Assembly (NCBI RefSeq): GCF_025311495.1
Contig: NZ_CP104398.1
Coordinates: 310,001-374,000 of the forward strand
Reading direction: 5' to 3'
From: Limosilactobacillus oris
Lineage (GTDB): Bacteria > Bacillota > Bacilli > Lactobacillales > Lactobacillaceae
DNA length: 64,000 bases
The notes under the pieces were generated by a model that did not search any database, was not told where the DNA came from, and worked only from the letters and a program-made list of their open reading frames with translations. Position 1 is the first letter of the stretch. Each line of letters begins with the position of its first letter. The translations under genes were made by a program, and so were the position numbers. Below, piece after piece: positions 24,349 to 33,702 of the stretch.

Positions 24349-26070
24349 TCACTTCTTACTATTGCGCCAGTGCTTAAAACGATGCCAGAGTTCACTTACG
24401 ACCAGTATGGCAATCACGCCAAGCGAAATGGCATAGCCAAAGACCCCGAGATGATAAATGTGGGGATGACGGGTACTGCTTTCGACCAACAGCGAAGAGC
24501 CAAGAATCACTGCCGCTAACACGATAACAACCAGCAGCCGGTTAGCGACCCGTTCTACCTGTTTCAGCAGGTGCTTCTGCCCCTCATAGCGTAACTTGAC
24601 TTCAATGTCGCCGTTGTTAAAAGTGTCCAAGGCGGTGTCGAGCCGTTCAGGCAACTGGCCTGCCGATTCCAGAACGGACCACAGTTTAAATAGGCTATCA
24701 TCGGCAAGGTCACGCGCTTTAAGTTTACGTTTGAGGTAGGCTAAACCAAACGGCCGGACCACCGCCATCATTGAAATGTCCGGATCCAGATGGGCAACCG
24801 TTGACTCGAGCGTTCCAAAAGCCTTGATCAACATTGTTACCTCTGGTTTGATCTGCAGGTTATTATCTTCGCAGAGTTGGATGATGCGGTAGAGCATGTT
24901 GGAGAAATCGATTTGGCCTAAGCCCTCGGCCAGATACGGACGAATAAAGTTACTTAGCTCCTTGCTAAAGCGTTGCTGGTCTAACTCACCTGTTTGGTTG
25001 CAAATTCCGAGGACCGCCTGGGCAATTCGGTGCTGGTCCTTGCTGGTTAGTGCTAAAACCACCTCGGCAATGCCATCAGCCATAACGGGTGTAAGGCGTC
25101 CCATCATCCCGAAGTCTAGGTAAGTCAACCGGTAAGGCGGGAGCGGCGTCTGCTCCTGGTAGGCTAACTCTGCGTGCTTAAATGAATGCGTGAATTCCCT
25201 GCTGGTTTCTAGCTGATCCCCCGGAGCTGTCGTGAAAAGAATATTTCCGGGATGAGGGTCGGCATGGAAAAAGTAATCAACGAACACCTGCTTCATAAAG
25301 TTACGGACCAGAGACGTCGCAAGAGCTTGGTTGCGTTCTTGTTCCGCGGCGGCTGACGCATCAAACAGCTCGCGGATACTCTTCCCGGTCATTGCCTGGT
25401 TGACCAGAATTCGTGGAGCACAGTATTTGAGATAGACCTTGGGAACCACAAAAATCCCCTGCCCGTTATTGAGGCGGTAAAACTCTTCTCCATTTTTAGC
25501 CTCGTGGAGGGTGTCGATTTCACTGAGGAGGGAGGCGCTGACTTCATCCAACGTGCGATCTAAGTCAACGACCGCCGTATTGGCAGGCACGTACTTCACC
25601 ATTTTAACTGCCCGGCGGAGCAAGGCGAGGTCAGTGTTTACCAACTGAGTGACGGCTGGGTGCTGAACCTTGACCACTACCGGGGTGCCGTCTAAAAGGA
25701 CTGCGTGATGAACTTGGCCGATGGAAGCAGAGGCAAATGGTTCTGGATCAAAACTCTTGAACACCTGGGCGATTTGCTTGCCGCTGGCCTCTTCAAAGGT
25801 TTGCTCAACACTCGTAAACGGGTCGGCCTTGACCTGGTCTTGGAGTTTCCGGAGCGCCTGTACGTAATCGGTGGACACTAGGTCGGGCCGGGTCGAAAGG
25901 ATTTGCCCCAGCTTAATAAAGGTTGGCCCTAATTCTTGCAACGCGTTGCAAATTGCCTCCGGGTCCCTTTGATGGTAAAAATTCGAAATAAAGTGATACT
26001 TGCGCATCACCGCGATAATTTCTTTTAAGCGGGTTCCCTGTTTTATTTCCGTTTGTTGCTTATTTTCCAT
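24349..26070 (-). CDS. ABC1/UbiB-family atypical kinase
   Basis: About 573 aa. The ABC1 domain has the KxGQ-type motif (FIKLGQILSTRPDLV), ASIGQVHHAVL (alanine-rich loop) and VKVQHP lysine. It also has FHADPHPGNIL and YLDFGMMGRL, the catalytic and DFG-like motifs. Two C-terminal helices (LLVVIVLAAVILGSSLLV and a second) place it in the membrane. Lactobacilli lack ubiquinone synthesis, so the substrate is unknown. I chose the ATG at 26070, with GGTGAGG, over the GTG at 26088. Confidence 0.87.
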   Translation of the reverse strand: MENKQQTEIKQGTRLKEIIAVMRKYHFISNFYHQRDPEAICNALQELGPTFIKLGQILSTRPDLVSTDYVQALRKLQDQVKADPFTSVEQTFEEASGKQIAQVFKSFDPEPFASASIGQVHHAVLLDGTPVVVKVQHPAVTQLVNTDLALLRRAVKMVKYVPANTAVVDLDRTLDEVSASLLSEIDTLHEAKNGEEFYRLNNGQGIFVVPKVYLKYCAPRILVNQAMTGKSIRELFDASAAAEQERNQALATSLVRNFMKQVFVDYFFHADPHPGNILFTTAPGDQLETSREFTHSFKHAELAYQEQTPLPPYRLTYLDFGMMGRLTPVMADGIAEVVLALTSKDQHRIAQAVLGICNQTGELDQQRFSKELSNFIRPYLAEGLGQIDFSNMLYRIIQLCEDNNLQIKPEVTMLIKAFGTLESTVAHLDPDISMMAVVRPFGLAYLKRKLKARDLADDSLFKLWSVLESAGQLPERLDTALDTFNNGDIEVKLRYEGQKHLLKQVERVANRLLVVIVLAAVILGSSLLVESSTRHPHIYHLGVFGYAISLGVIAILVVSELWHRFKHWRNSKK

Positions 26071-26203
26071 TGATAACCTCACCCTCACTGAGTCTGCTTA
26101 TCATAATTTTACCGCACTTTTTTACTAAATAGTTGGTCAGTCAAATGGGAAATTGATACAATAGGACTAAACATCAATGAAAGATTAGGTGATTTTGTAA
26201 GTT

Positions 26204-27565
26204 ATGGATGCACTATGGTCATCTTATTGGTTCAGATTACTTGTCATTATTTTAATTCTGTTACTGGCGGCCCTCTTTACCCTGCTGGAATATTCCGTGG
26301 TTAAAGTACGGCCGAGTGAGCTGCAAGAGCTTCGCCAGACACGGAAGGTTAAGCGCGCCGAGCACATGGTCAACAACCTAAACGAGTACTTATCGACTGC
26401 TCAGGTTGGGGTTACCATGACTTCCCTGGTATTAGGGTGGATTGGTGACCAGTTTATCACCGACCTCCTCTTAAAGATTCACTTGATTCCGCGGGAAGTG
26501 CTGGCCCCACTGGCACCGGTAATTGGGGTCTTGATTTTCACCTTCTTCCACGCCGTTTTCACCGATTTGGTACCGAAGAACATGGCGATTGACCGACCGG
26601 TTCAGATCCTGCTAGCCATTGTTCACCCAATTCAGTTCTTCCACACGATTTTTTATCCCTTCGTTTGGTTATTTGCCGTAACTGCGGCGTGGATTACCAA
26701 ACTACTGGGCTACAATGTTCAGCCAGAAGAGGATACTTACTCGCAAAACGAAATCATGACCCTTTCTCAGCAGTCCGAAAAGGCTGGGGAAATGGATAAG
26801 GAAGACGTTCTCTTTATGCGCCGGGCCTTTGAAATGAACGATAAGGTTGCCGAAGACATCATGATTGACCGGACTCAACTAGCCGTGATTGATATCCAGG
26901 CTTCGATTGAGGACGCGGCCAAACTCTACTTTGAGAAGAAGTTTACCCGCTTCCCAGTGGTGGCAAATAACGACAAGGACCACATCTTGGGTTACGTGTT
27001 TGCTTATGATATCATGCGGCAAAACCAGATTAATCCGCAACAATCAATTCGGACAATTATGCGGCGAATCCCGATTGTTTACGAGAATGAACCGATTACC
27101 AATGTCCTGCAGACGATGGTGAAGAAACAAGTGCCAATTGTCGTTGTTCAAGACGAGTACGGTGGAACTTCAGGAATCGTAACTGATAAGGATATCTATG
27201 AGGAGCTCTTCGGTACGGTGGGTGAAGAAATTGACCACGCCACTTCTGATATGATTGAAAAGAAGGATCCTGACAGTAAGGGGAACCCGACCTACGAAGT
27301 TTCCGGAAAGATGCCGCTTGATGACTTTGAGCGCTTCTTCAATACCAAGATTGACCAGTTTGAGAATTCCGAGGTAACAACCCTGACTGGTTTCTTCTTG
27401 GAGCGCCAATACGACATGAAGGTCGGCCAGCCAATTAGAGTCGAAAACTTCTCCTTTACCCCACTCGACCTGCAGAACGCGTATGTCAATAAGTTTAAAG
27501 TGGTTTACATTAAGCCAAAGAAGAAGGCAGCGCAGACCGACGACGGGGAAACAGATAATAAATAA
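26204..27565 (+). CDS. CNNM/CorC-family transporter (hemolysin-like)
   Basis: 453 aa: DUF21 membrane domain (3-4 helices, residues ~5-160), then two CBS motifs (residues ~205-330, with FPVVANNDKDHILGYVF and GTSGIVTDKDIYEELFG), then a CorC_HlyC domain at the C-terminus. Family members export magnesium or cobalt. Single gene with a strong terminator behind; divergent from the ABC1 kinase. Confidence 0.88.
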   Translation: MDALWSSYWFRLLVIILILLLAALFTLLEYSVVKVRPSELQELRQTRKVKRAEHMVNNLNEYLSTAQVGVTMTSLVLGWIGDQFITDLLLKIHLIPREVLAPLAPVIGVLIFTFFHAVFTDLVPKNMAIDRPVQILLAIVHPIQFFHTIFYPFVWLFAVTAAWITKLLGYNVQPEEDTYSQNEIMTLSQQSEKAGEMDKEDVLFMRRAFEMNDKVAEDIMIDRTQLAVIDIQASIEDAAKLYFEKKFTRFPVVANNDKDHILGYVFAYDIMRQNQINPQQSIRTIMRRIPIVYENEPITNVLQTMVKKQVPIVVVQDEYGGTSGIVTDKDIYEELFGTVGEEIDHATSDMIEKKDPDSKGNPTYEVSGKMPLDDFERFFNTKIDQFENSEVTTLTGFFLERQYDMKVGQPIRVENFSFTPLDLQNAYVNKFKVVYIKPKKKAAQTDDGETDNK

Positions 27566-27568
27566 ATT

Positions 27569-27606
27569 AAAAAGCAGCCAGCGAATTTTTTCGCTGGCCG
27601 CTTTTT
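27569..27606. terminator. Bidirectional terminator
   Basis: AAAAAGC...GCCAGCGA/TCGCTGGC...GCTTTTT with a T6 loop, between the convergent CNNM and acpS genes. Confidence 0.9.
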
Positions 27607-27609
27607 ACG

Positions 27610-27966
27610 TTAATCCGTTTCTAATATGATTTCGGTCATCACTAGGCTGCCCGTGTGGCTGACCGAGGCGTGGACCCGACCAGCAAAGGGCGACCGGGTG
27701 ACCACTGGTTTACCGATCCGACTGTCGAGGATTTCAACATCCTGAAAGCCGACCGCTTTACCAATCCCGGTTCCCCAGGCCTTGGCAAACGACTCCTTTA
27801 ATGACCAACGCCCTGCCAAGTACTCTAGAGCGCGTTGCCCAGTAAAGCCGTGATACTGTTTCTGCTCGGCCGTTGTCAGGACTCGATCCAGAAACTGCGG
27901 GTGCTTGCTTGCGAGTTCACCCACTCGGCTAATCTCAGTTAGGTCGATCCCTAATCCCTTAATCAT
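27610..27966 (-). CDS. acpS: Holo-[acyl-carrier-protein] synthase
   Basis: 118 aa from ATG 27966, which has GAGGAGGAC at ideal spacing. It transfers phosphopantetheine from CoA to acyl carrier protein. GIDLTEISRV holds the Mg-binding Asp8, and WSLKESFAKAWGTG holds the second metal ligand Glu and catalytic lysines. Length is normal. A longer reading from 27996 lacks a ribosome site. Confidence 0.93.
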   Translation of the reverse strand: MIKGLGIDLTEISRVGELASKHPQFLDRVLTTAEQKQYHGFTGQRALEYLAGRWSLKESFAKAWGTGIGKAVGFQDVEILDSRIGKPVVTRSPFAGRVHASVSHTGSLVMTEIILETD

Positions 27967-28129
27967 TGGTTGTCCTCCTCTTTTAATCCGGTCCATTGCT
28001 GTTTCTTATAACTGAATTTTAGCATGGTTAAGAAAGCTGACCAAGCTAATTTGCGTTTGACAAACCTCACTGAATTGTTAAACTGGGAAAGCATTACTGT
28101 AAACAAAGGAGAATAAACAACTAAATCAC

Positions 28130-29509
28130 ATGAAAGATCAACGAATTAGCCGGGCACTTATTATTATGGTTTTTGGGACCTTCTTCGGCCTCCTCTGCTC
28201 GACCTTAATGAACATCGCCCTGCCGACCTTTATGAAGGTTTTTAATATTTCCGAAGGTCGCGTCCAGTGGGTTATGAACGGCTACATGCTGGTGAACGCA
28301 CTGATGATCCCCGTCAGCTCATACCTCATCAAGCGTTTTTCATTCCGGCGGCTCTTTATTATTTTCGCCGGTGTTTTCCTGCTGGGGACCGTTCTCGGTG
28401 CCCTGGCAACGTCCTTTAGCTTCATCGTCATTGCCCGAATGATTCAGGCAATCGGGGCTGGAATGATGATGCCATTGGTCAACGTCCTGGCGATTCGTTA
28501 TGCCGTGCCGGGAAAGAAGGGCCGAATCATGGGAATAATTGGTCTTGCCTTTAACTGTGCCCCGATTCTGGGTCCGGCAGTTTCCGGCTTCTTGCTCAAC
28601 TACCTTTCCTGGCGTTACCTCTTTATCTTAATCATTCCATTCGCGGTCATCACCCTGCTCCTATCATTTTTCTTCTTGCCCTATATTCCTCACAACGAAT
28701 TACCGTGCTTTAATCTGCCAGGGCTAATCCTGATTACGATTGGATTGTGGTCACTTTTGATGGGACTGTCAAACGTTTCTAGCTATCCCTTGGCAACCTT
28801 TAACGTCGTTGGCTATCTTGTTATTGGTTTAGTAGCCTTAGGGTTCTTTGTCCTCAACCAGCGGCATAGTAGTCACCAGCTAATTAACTTCAAAATTTTT
28901 GCCCACCGGCAATTCGTCCTGGCAACTGTGATTAACATGCTAATCACGGCCACAATGTACGGGAATTCCATTTTGATCCCCCTGCTGGTCCAGATTGTCC
29001 TAGGGAAAGGGACGGTTACTTCAGCGATTACCGTGCTGCCCGGGGCGATTTTAACCGGTTTGCTCTCGACAACCAGCGGGCGCTGTTACGATATTTACCC
29101 GATTAAGTGGCTAGTCGGCGCGGGGCTGATTATTGACATCATCGGGACAACCTTCCAGGCCGTTGTGGGAGCTCAAAGCACGATCCTGATGATTACGATT
29201 TTCCAAACTGTCCGGCAATTTGGTCTGGTAACAATGCTGATTCCGTTACAGACGCAGGCCCTCTCACTCTTGCCAAATGAAATTGTTCCTGATGCGGTGG
29301 CGACCTTTAATACCATGCGGCAAATCGCTGCTTCCTTTGGGACCGCCTTAATTGTCGCGGTGGTCGGCATCGTCAACAATTTCCTGCACTGTCAGTCTTC
29401 CCACCTGGGAATTCAAACTGGGTTTGCCTTCTGCCTGCTCCTGCTGGTCGTTTCCCTGGTATTAAGCCAGCAGCTTTACCACAAGATCGTTCGTGCTCAG
29501 ACAAGATAA
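28130..29509 (+). CDS. MFS drug exporter, DHA2 (EmrB/QacA) type
   Basis: 459 aa with ~14 hydrophobic helices. It keeps LPTFMKVFNISEGRVQWVMNGYML after helix 1, GRxxQAIGAGMMMP-like motif C region (ARMIQAIGAGMMMPLVN) and NCAPILGPAVSGFLL. A proton-driven efflux pump, substrate unknown. AAAGGAG lies about 20 bp from the ATG, a long spacing, and no better start is visible. A related exporter at 40724 is broken by a stop codon. Confidence 0.87.
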   Translation: MKDQRISRALIIMVFGTFFGLLCSTLMNIALPTFMKVFNISEGRVQWVMNGYMLVNALMIPVSSYLIKRFSFRRLFIIFAGVFLLGTVLGALATSFSFIVIARMIQAIGAGMMMPLVNVLAIRYAVPGKKGRIMGIIGLAFNCAPILGPAVSGFLLNYLSWRYLFILIIPFAVITLLLSFFFLPYIPHNELPCFNLPGLILITIGLWSLLMGLSNVSSYPLATFNVVGYLVIGLVALGFFVLNQRHSSHQLINFKIFAHRQFVLATVINMLITATMYGNSILIPLLVQIVLGKGTVTSAITVLPGAILTGLLSTTSGRCYDIYPIKWLVGAGLIIDIIGTTFQAVVGAQSTILMITIFQTVRQFGLVTMLIPLQTQALSLLPNEIVPDAVATFNTMRQIAASFGTALIVAVVGIVNNFLHCQSSHLGIQTGFAFCLLLLVVSLVLSQQLYHKIVRAQTR

Positions 29510-29679
29510 AACATTGTAACGTTTTACCTAACGGCTATGGTATAATATCAACGGTAAATTTAACTGCCTACCCCGGGGTTTTAAAAGCAGCTTCCCCATT
29601 TTGTCCCCGTTCTCAACAAACAAAACGTGCACACCAAACTGCATTAATATGCTTGTAGAAGGGATTGGATAAACTAAAT

Positions 29680-30831
29680 ATGAAGTATCGTTTGCAATGT
29701 ATTGTTTTTGTGCTGGTTGCATTTATGCTTGGCTGTAATGAATTTATGGTGGTTGGGGTCCTCTCCAATATTGCCGAAAGCTACCACGCTTCGCTTTCGG
29801 CGGTTGGTCTATTGGTGACGATGTACGCGCTGACCTACGCCATTTGTACGCCGATTCTAACAACCATTACGGGGAAATATGACCGCTTTAAGGTTTTAAT
29901 GACACTGATGGTCGTGTTCTTCCTGGGAAACACACTGACGGCGGTGGCACCGAACCTCTTCCTCCTGTTCGTTTCCCGGATAATTACCGCAGGCGTTGCG
30001 GGCGCCATTATTTCGCTGATCCTTGTCTACGTCAGCATTATCGCTCCGATTGAAAAACGGTCAATGATGGTCGCAACGGTTTTCGCTGGCTTTAGTACGG
30101 CGACGATTATCGGGGTTCCCTTGGGGACAACGATTAGCTCCGCCTTTTCCTGGCACGTGAGCTTCGCGATTATCAGCGGGTTAGCACTAATTATTGGTGC
30201 CTTTCTTCTGGCACTGGTCCCCCGTCATACTCCGCAAACAAAGGGGTCAATTGGTCACCAGGTTAAACTGCTCAGGGATCGGCGAATTATCCTCGGCATT
30301 GTCGTGATGGTTACTCTAATGGCCGCAGAGTATACGTTCTACACTTACATTCGGCCGATTATCACTGACGTCCTGCACTTCAGCACGACGGATTTGAACT
30401 GGCTGTTGGGCCTGGTCGGCGTCATGTTTATCATTGGAAACGCCTGTGCCGGGATCATCTCAAGCCGGTACGGAATCCGCAAGCTCCCGTTGATCAGCGG
30501 TGCCTGCCTGGCGCTCCTCCTGCTGATGGGACTGAGCTTTGCCAATTCGTGGACTGGCGTGGGCCTGCTGTGTCTGATTTGTTTAGTCCTCGGAATGCCA
30601 GGGTCAATTTTACAAGTAATGTTCTTGAACGTTGCTGACAAGGATTATCCGGCAGCGATGAACCTGGCGTCGTCGCTCAATCCAATTTGTACCAACGTTG
30701 GGGTGACGGTCGGCTCCTTCCTGGCTTCGTTGAGTGTTAACTTCATTGCAATTAGCCAGATCGGGTACATTGGTGCCGTCTTAGCAGTAATCAGTACCAT
30801 TGGGGCGGTTTTATTAGTTCGCCATGATTAA
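29680..30831 (+). CDS. MFS transporter, DHA1 family
   Basis: About 383 aa, 12 helices, with GCNEFMVVGVLSNIAESY after helix 1 and a GKYDRFKVL motif A. The group includes arabinose-efflux-like and drug exporters. ATG 29680 is preferred; the TTG at 29665 abuts its ribosome site. The leader has an extended -10 (TGGTATAAT) near 29536 and a GC-rich CCCCGGGG that could fold, but no riboswitch is recognised. A terminator follows. Confidence 0.85.
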   Translation: MKYRLQCIVFVLVAFMLGCNEFMVVGVLSNIAESYHASLSAVGLLVTMYALTYAICTPILTTITGKYDRFKVLMTLMVVFFLGNTLTAVAPNLFLLFVSRIITAGVAGAIISLILVYVSIIAPIEKRSMMVATVFAGFSTATIIGVPLGTTISSAFSWHVSFAIISGLALIIGAFLLALVPRHTPQTKGSIGHQVKLLRDRRIILGIVVMVTLMAAEYTFYTYIRPIITDVLHFSTTDLNWLLGLVGVMFIIGNACAGIISSRYGIRKLPLISGACLALLLLMGLSFANSWTGVGLLCLICLVLGMPGSILQVMFLNVADKDYPAAMNLASSLNPICTNVGVTVGSFLASLSVNFIAISQIGYIGAVLAVISTIGAVLLVRHD

Positions 30832-30838
30832 ACTAACT

Positions 30839-30871
30839 GGTCTCTCGGAAAAGTCACCGGGAGGCCTTTTT
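30839..30871 (+). terminator. Terminator after the DHA1 transporter
   Basis: GGTCTCTCGG/CCGGGAGGCC stem, then TTTTTG. Confidence 0.8.
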
Positions 30872-30960
30872 GAAAAGGAGCAAGGAAACACGTTCTTTTA
30901 AGGACGTGATGAATTGCCCTTCTTTTGCGTCTAAATTGCATATGGATAACAATTATTGAT

Positions 30961-31398
30961 ATGAAAGATACACAACGTCTTACATATGGTAGAACGTCAG
31001 TCTATAATCTTAATTACCATCTCATTTGGAGAACTAAATACCGCAACAAAGTGCTGAAAGGACACGTGGAAGTTGTCTTGAAACAATCATTGTATGAGAT
31101 TGCTTCAAAATATGGATTTACAATCGCTCATATGGAAATTGGTAAAGATGATTATATTCACTTGTTAGTTAGTGTACCACCAAAGCTGTCAGTAACTAAT
31201 ATTATGCGCTGGTTAAAAGGAATCTCAGCTTGGCAGTTGTTCCGTGAATGCCCGGAACTTCAAACTAGTTATTGGAAAAAGCGAGGACGTCATCTATGGT
31301 CGTCAAGTTACTATGTTGAAAGCATTGGTACGGTTAACGAACAAGCGGTGGCTAAATATATTGATGATCAGCGTCAAAAGGAGGTGAACTTAGAATGA
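30961..31398 (+). CDS. tnpA: TnpA, HUH Y1 transposase of IS200/IS605
   Basis: 145 aa from ATG 30961 (a TTG-started reading from 30925 is less likely). Typical start [19 protein letters not shown], and the catalytic tyrosine in [11 protein letters not shown] near residue 117. The HUH metal motif reads DDYIHLLVS near residue 66: the second His is present, but the first position is Tyr. This may be a family variant or a loss of activity. The stop overlaps the tnpB start (ATGA). Confidence 0.87.
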   Translation: MKDTQRLTYGRTSVYNLNYHLIWRTKYRNKVLKGHVEVVLKQSLYEIASKYGFTIAHMEIGKDDYIHLLVSVPPKLSVTNIMRWLKGISAWQLFRECPELQTSYWKKRGRHLWSSSYYVESIGTVNEQAVAKYIDDQRQKEVNLE

Positions 31399-32555
31399 GC
31401 AAAGTTATTAAAGGAATCAAACTACGCTTGTATCCAACTAAAGCCCAGCAAGATCAACTATGGCAAATGTTTGGTAATGATCGAAAAGTATGGAACTTAA
31501 TGCTTGGTATGGCTAAAGAACGTTATGAGAACAACCCTAGCAGTCATTTCGTAAATGAATACGGTATGAATTACTTATTAAAGCGCCTCAAGCAGGAATA
31601 TCCATACTTAAAAGATAGTGATGCCACTAGTTTCTTAGTCGTTAACCATAATTTAGCGCAATCATTTAAGATGCTATTTAAACATCGGGGTGGCTACCCC
31701 CGCTTCAAAAGTCGTCATGCTTGGAGACAATCCTATACTGGTCGGTCAGCATGCAAGGTAACTGCTAAACGGCGGATGCAATTGTCAAAATTGGGTAGCA
31801 TTCGAACTAGTAAAACTAGCCAAATTGGAGAGGCTAAAATCAAACATTATACGGTGAGCTATGACTCGACGGGTCGATACTATCTTTCATTGCAAGTTGA
31901 AGCTGAGGTTAATCAGTTACCGAAAACCGGTCAGTCAATTGGCTTAGACATTGGAATCGCTGATTTAGCCATTAGTTCTGACGGAGTTAAATACGGTACT
32001 TTTAACGCTAAATGGTTAGAAAAGCAAGCAACCAATTGGCAGAGTAAGTATTCAAAGCGGTGTCATCAAGCTACTATAGCTATGCGACAGTGGAATAACA
32101 ATCATAAGGATTCCAAAATGGAACTGAACGATTATCAGAATTGGCAACGGGCAAGGGTAAACAAAGCTCGCTACCAGCAAAAAATTGCGAATAAGCGTAA
32201 GGATTATCTGCATAGGCTAACCACTGATTTAGTTAGGGAGTACGATGTAATTGTAATTGAAGATTTGAAAACCAAAAATCTTCAAAAAAATCATCATCTG
32301 GCTAAGTCAATTGCCAATGCAAGTTGGTATCAATTCCGTACCATGTTGGAGTATAAATATGAGTGGTATGGTAAGCAATTAGTCGTAGTAAAGCCTAATT
32401 ACACAAGCCAAATTTGTTCTCGCTGTGGATTTAATAGTGGTAAGAAACCATTAGAGATCCGTGAATGGACTTGCCCAAAGTGTGGTACGCACCACGATCG
32501 AGATATTAATGCGGCAATTAATATCTTGAATAAAGGATTAAAAGCCGTTGGCTAG
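31395..32555 (+). CDS. tnpB: TnpB, RNA-guided RuvC nuclease
   Basis: 386 aa. RuvC catalytic residues are all present: Asp in GLDIGIADL near residue 184, Glu in VIEDLKTKN near 289, Asp in [10 protein letters not shown] near 369. The zinc finger CSRCG...CPKCG lies between the last two. N-terminal [15 protein letters not shown] and [12 protein letters not shown] are standard. TnpB uses a guide RNA transcribed from the element's right end to cut matching DNA, helping keep the element. Full length, no damage. Confidence 0.92.
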   Translation: MSKVIKGIKLRLYPTKAQQDQLWQMFGNDRKVWNLMLGMAKERYENNPSSHFVNEYGMNYLLKRLKQEYPYLKDSDATSFLVVNHNLAQSFKMLFKHRGGYPRFKSRHAWRQSYTGRSACKVTAKRRMQLSKLGSIRTSKTSQIGEAKIKHYTVSYDSTGRYYLSLQVEAEVNQLPKTGQSIGLDIGIADLAISSDGVKYGTFNAKWLEKQATNWQSKYSKRCHQATIAMRQWNNNHKDSKMELNDYQNWQRARVNKARYQQKIANKRKDYLHRLTTDLVREYDVIVIEDLKTKNLQKNHHLAKSIANASWYQFRTMLEYKYEWYGKQLVVVKPNYTSQICSRCGFNSGKKPLEIREWTCPKCGTHHDRDINAAINILNKGLKAVG

Positions 32556-32675
32556 GAACTAGCCGTGGTAAAAGAACAGAGTTATGTAAGTTAGGTCTCT
32601 GGAATACCAGACGAACAATCCTAAATACTACTCTGTGTTCCCAGAAGCTCGGTCATTTACGGCCGAGTAGTTCAC
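32556..32675 (+). ncRNA. Candidate omega (right-end) RNA of TnpB
   Basis: The 120 bp between the tnpB stop and the element end, including the CTCGG/CCGAG hairpin and the conserved AGTAGTTCAC tail, is where the TnpB guide scaffold is expected. The following bases (from 32676, CAATGCTATACTTG) would be the guide. Inferred from known biology; not shown to be transcribed. Confidence 0.55.
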
Positions 32676-32710
32676 CAATGCTATACTTGATTACAAGAAG
32701 GTGTTAAAAA

Positions 32711-33595
32711 ATGGATGAACAAAGGAATGTGAAACTAAATAATGGTATTGTGATGCCCCGGGTCGGCCTGGGCGTCTGGAAATCATTGAACGGCGAGGCG
32801 CAGCAGATGGTTGCAACCGCCTTACAAAATGGCTACCGCTTGATTGACACGGCTAAGCAGTACGGCAACGAAGCTGGTGTGGGCGCCGGGCTGCAGGAAG
32901 GCATGGATAAGGCTAAGCTCAAGCGGGCAGACATTTTCCTGACGACCAAAATTTGGAACGGGGACCAAGGCAACTACGATCAACTACGCAAGAGCTTTAA
33001 CGAACAATTAGGGAAGCTGCAGACGGATTACGTGGACTTACTCCTCCTTCACTGGCCGGTATTTGACAAGTACCTGAAAAGCTGGCAGGCGTTAGAGGAT
33101 ATTTACCGGGACGGTCAGGCCAAAGCAATCGGGGTCTGCAACTTCAACGTTGACCACCTGACTAACCTACTCGACCATGCTGAAGTGAAGCCGGCCGTTA
33201 ATCAGATTGAATTTAACCCCCGGATCCACCAGCCGGATACGGTGGCACTTTGCCAGATGCAAAAGATTCAGCTGGAAGCGTGGTCACCACTGGGAAATGG
33301 GCAGACGCTGAACGAGCCGGTAATCAAAGAGATTGCGGCCAAGCACCACAAGAGTGTTGCCCAAGTTGAATTACGTTGGGAACTGCAACAAGGCTTCATC
33401 GTTATTCCAAAGTCCAGCCACGTTGCCCGGATGCGTGAGAACCTGGATGTCTTTGACTTCCAATTGGATGCCGATGAGATGGAAGCAATTGCGGAACTAG
33501 ACCAGGAAAAGCATTCTATCTGGTACGATAAGTTCAAGTGGTCCGGTAACCCGGACGGTGTTGATGACTACATCGCTGATGGGAACGGCTTTTAA
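32711..33595 (+). CDS. Aldo/keto reductase (diketogluconate-reductase-like)
   Basis: 294 aa TIM-barrel NADPH reductase. Tetrad: Asp in LIDTAKQYGNE, Tyr in the same motif, Lys in FLTTKIW, His in LLLHWP. The C-terminal IPKSSHVARMRENLDVFDF binds NADPH. Intact, unlike the second aldo-keto reductase at 61953-62958. The IS605 element ends 36 bp upstream and may have separated it from part of its promoter. Confidence 0.92.
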   Translation: MDEQRNVKLNNGIVMPRVGLGVWKSLNGEAQQMVATALQNGYRLIDTAKQYGNEAGVGAGLQEGMDKAKLKRADIFLTTKIWNGDQGNYDQLRKSFNEQLGKLQTDYVDLLLLHWPVFDKYLKSWQALEDIYRDGQAKAIGVCNFNVDHLTNLLDHAEVKPAVNQIEFNPRIHQPDTVALCQMQKIQLEAWSPLGNGQTLNEPVIKEIAAKHHKSVAQVELRWELQQGFIVIPKSSHVARMRENLDVFDFQLDADEMEAIAELDQEKHSIWYDKFKWSGNPDGVDDYIADGNGF

Positions 33596-33657
33596 GCACT
33601 CTATATTTGATGTAAATATCATACCTACCACTTTTGTGCCAGTCATTTAAAATATAC

Positions 33658-33693
33658 AAAACTCGCAGGCTCAACGAGGGCTTGCGAGTTTTT
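33658..33693. terminator. Bidirectional terminator
   Basis: AAAACTCGCAGGC/GCTTGCGAGTTTTT stem between convergent genes. Confidence 0.88.
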
Positions 33694-33702
33694 AGTTAGC
33701 GA

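Larger units (their letters stand above)
30876..32675 (+). mobile_element. IS200/IS605-family element with tnpA and tnpB
   Basis: Two overlapping transposon genes bounded by small subterminal hairpins, with no inverted terminal repeats, as the family should have. The left hairpin is CACGTTC/GGACGTG (30889-30908). The right hairpin is CTCGG/CCGAG (32648-32666), followed by AGTAGTTCAC. AT content is higher than in the neighbours. The right boundary is placed at TTCAC (32675). The left boundary lies within about 10 bp of 30880 and is not exact. Confidence 0.85.

Noticed and set aside
29528-29722. 64-codon minus-strand ORF in the leader of the DHA1 transporter
   Set aside because: No ribosome site, overlaps the transporter start, and the product has no family features.
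31395-32555. Cas12-type CRISPR nuclease
   Set aside because: 386 aa with tnpA overlap and no repeat array; it is TnpB.
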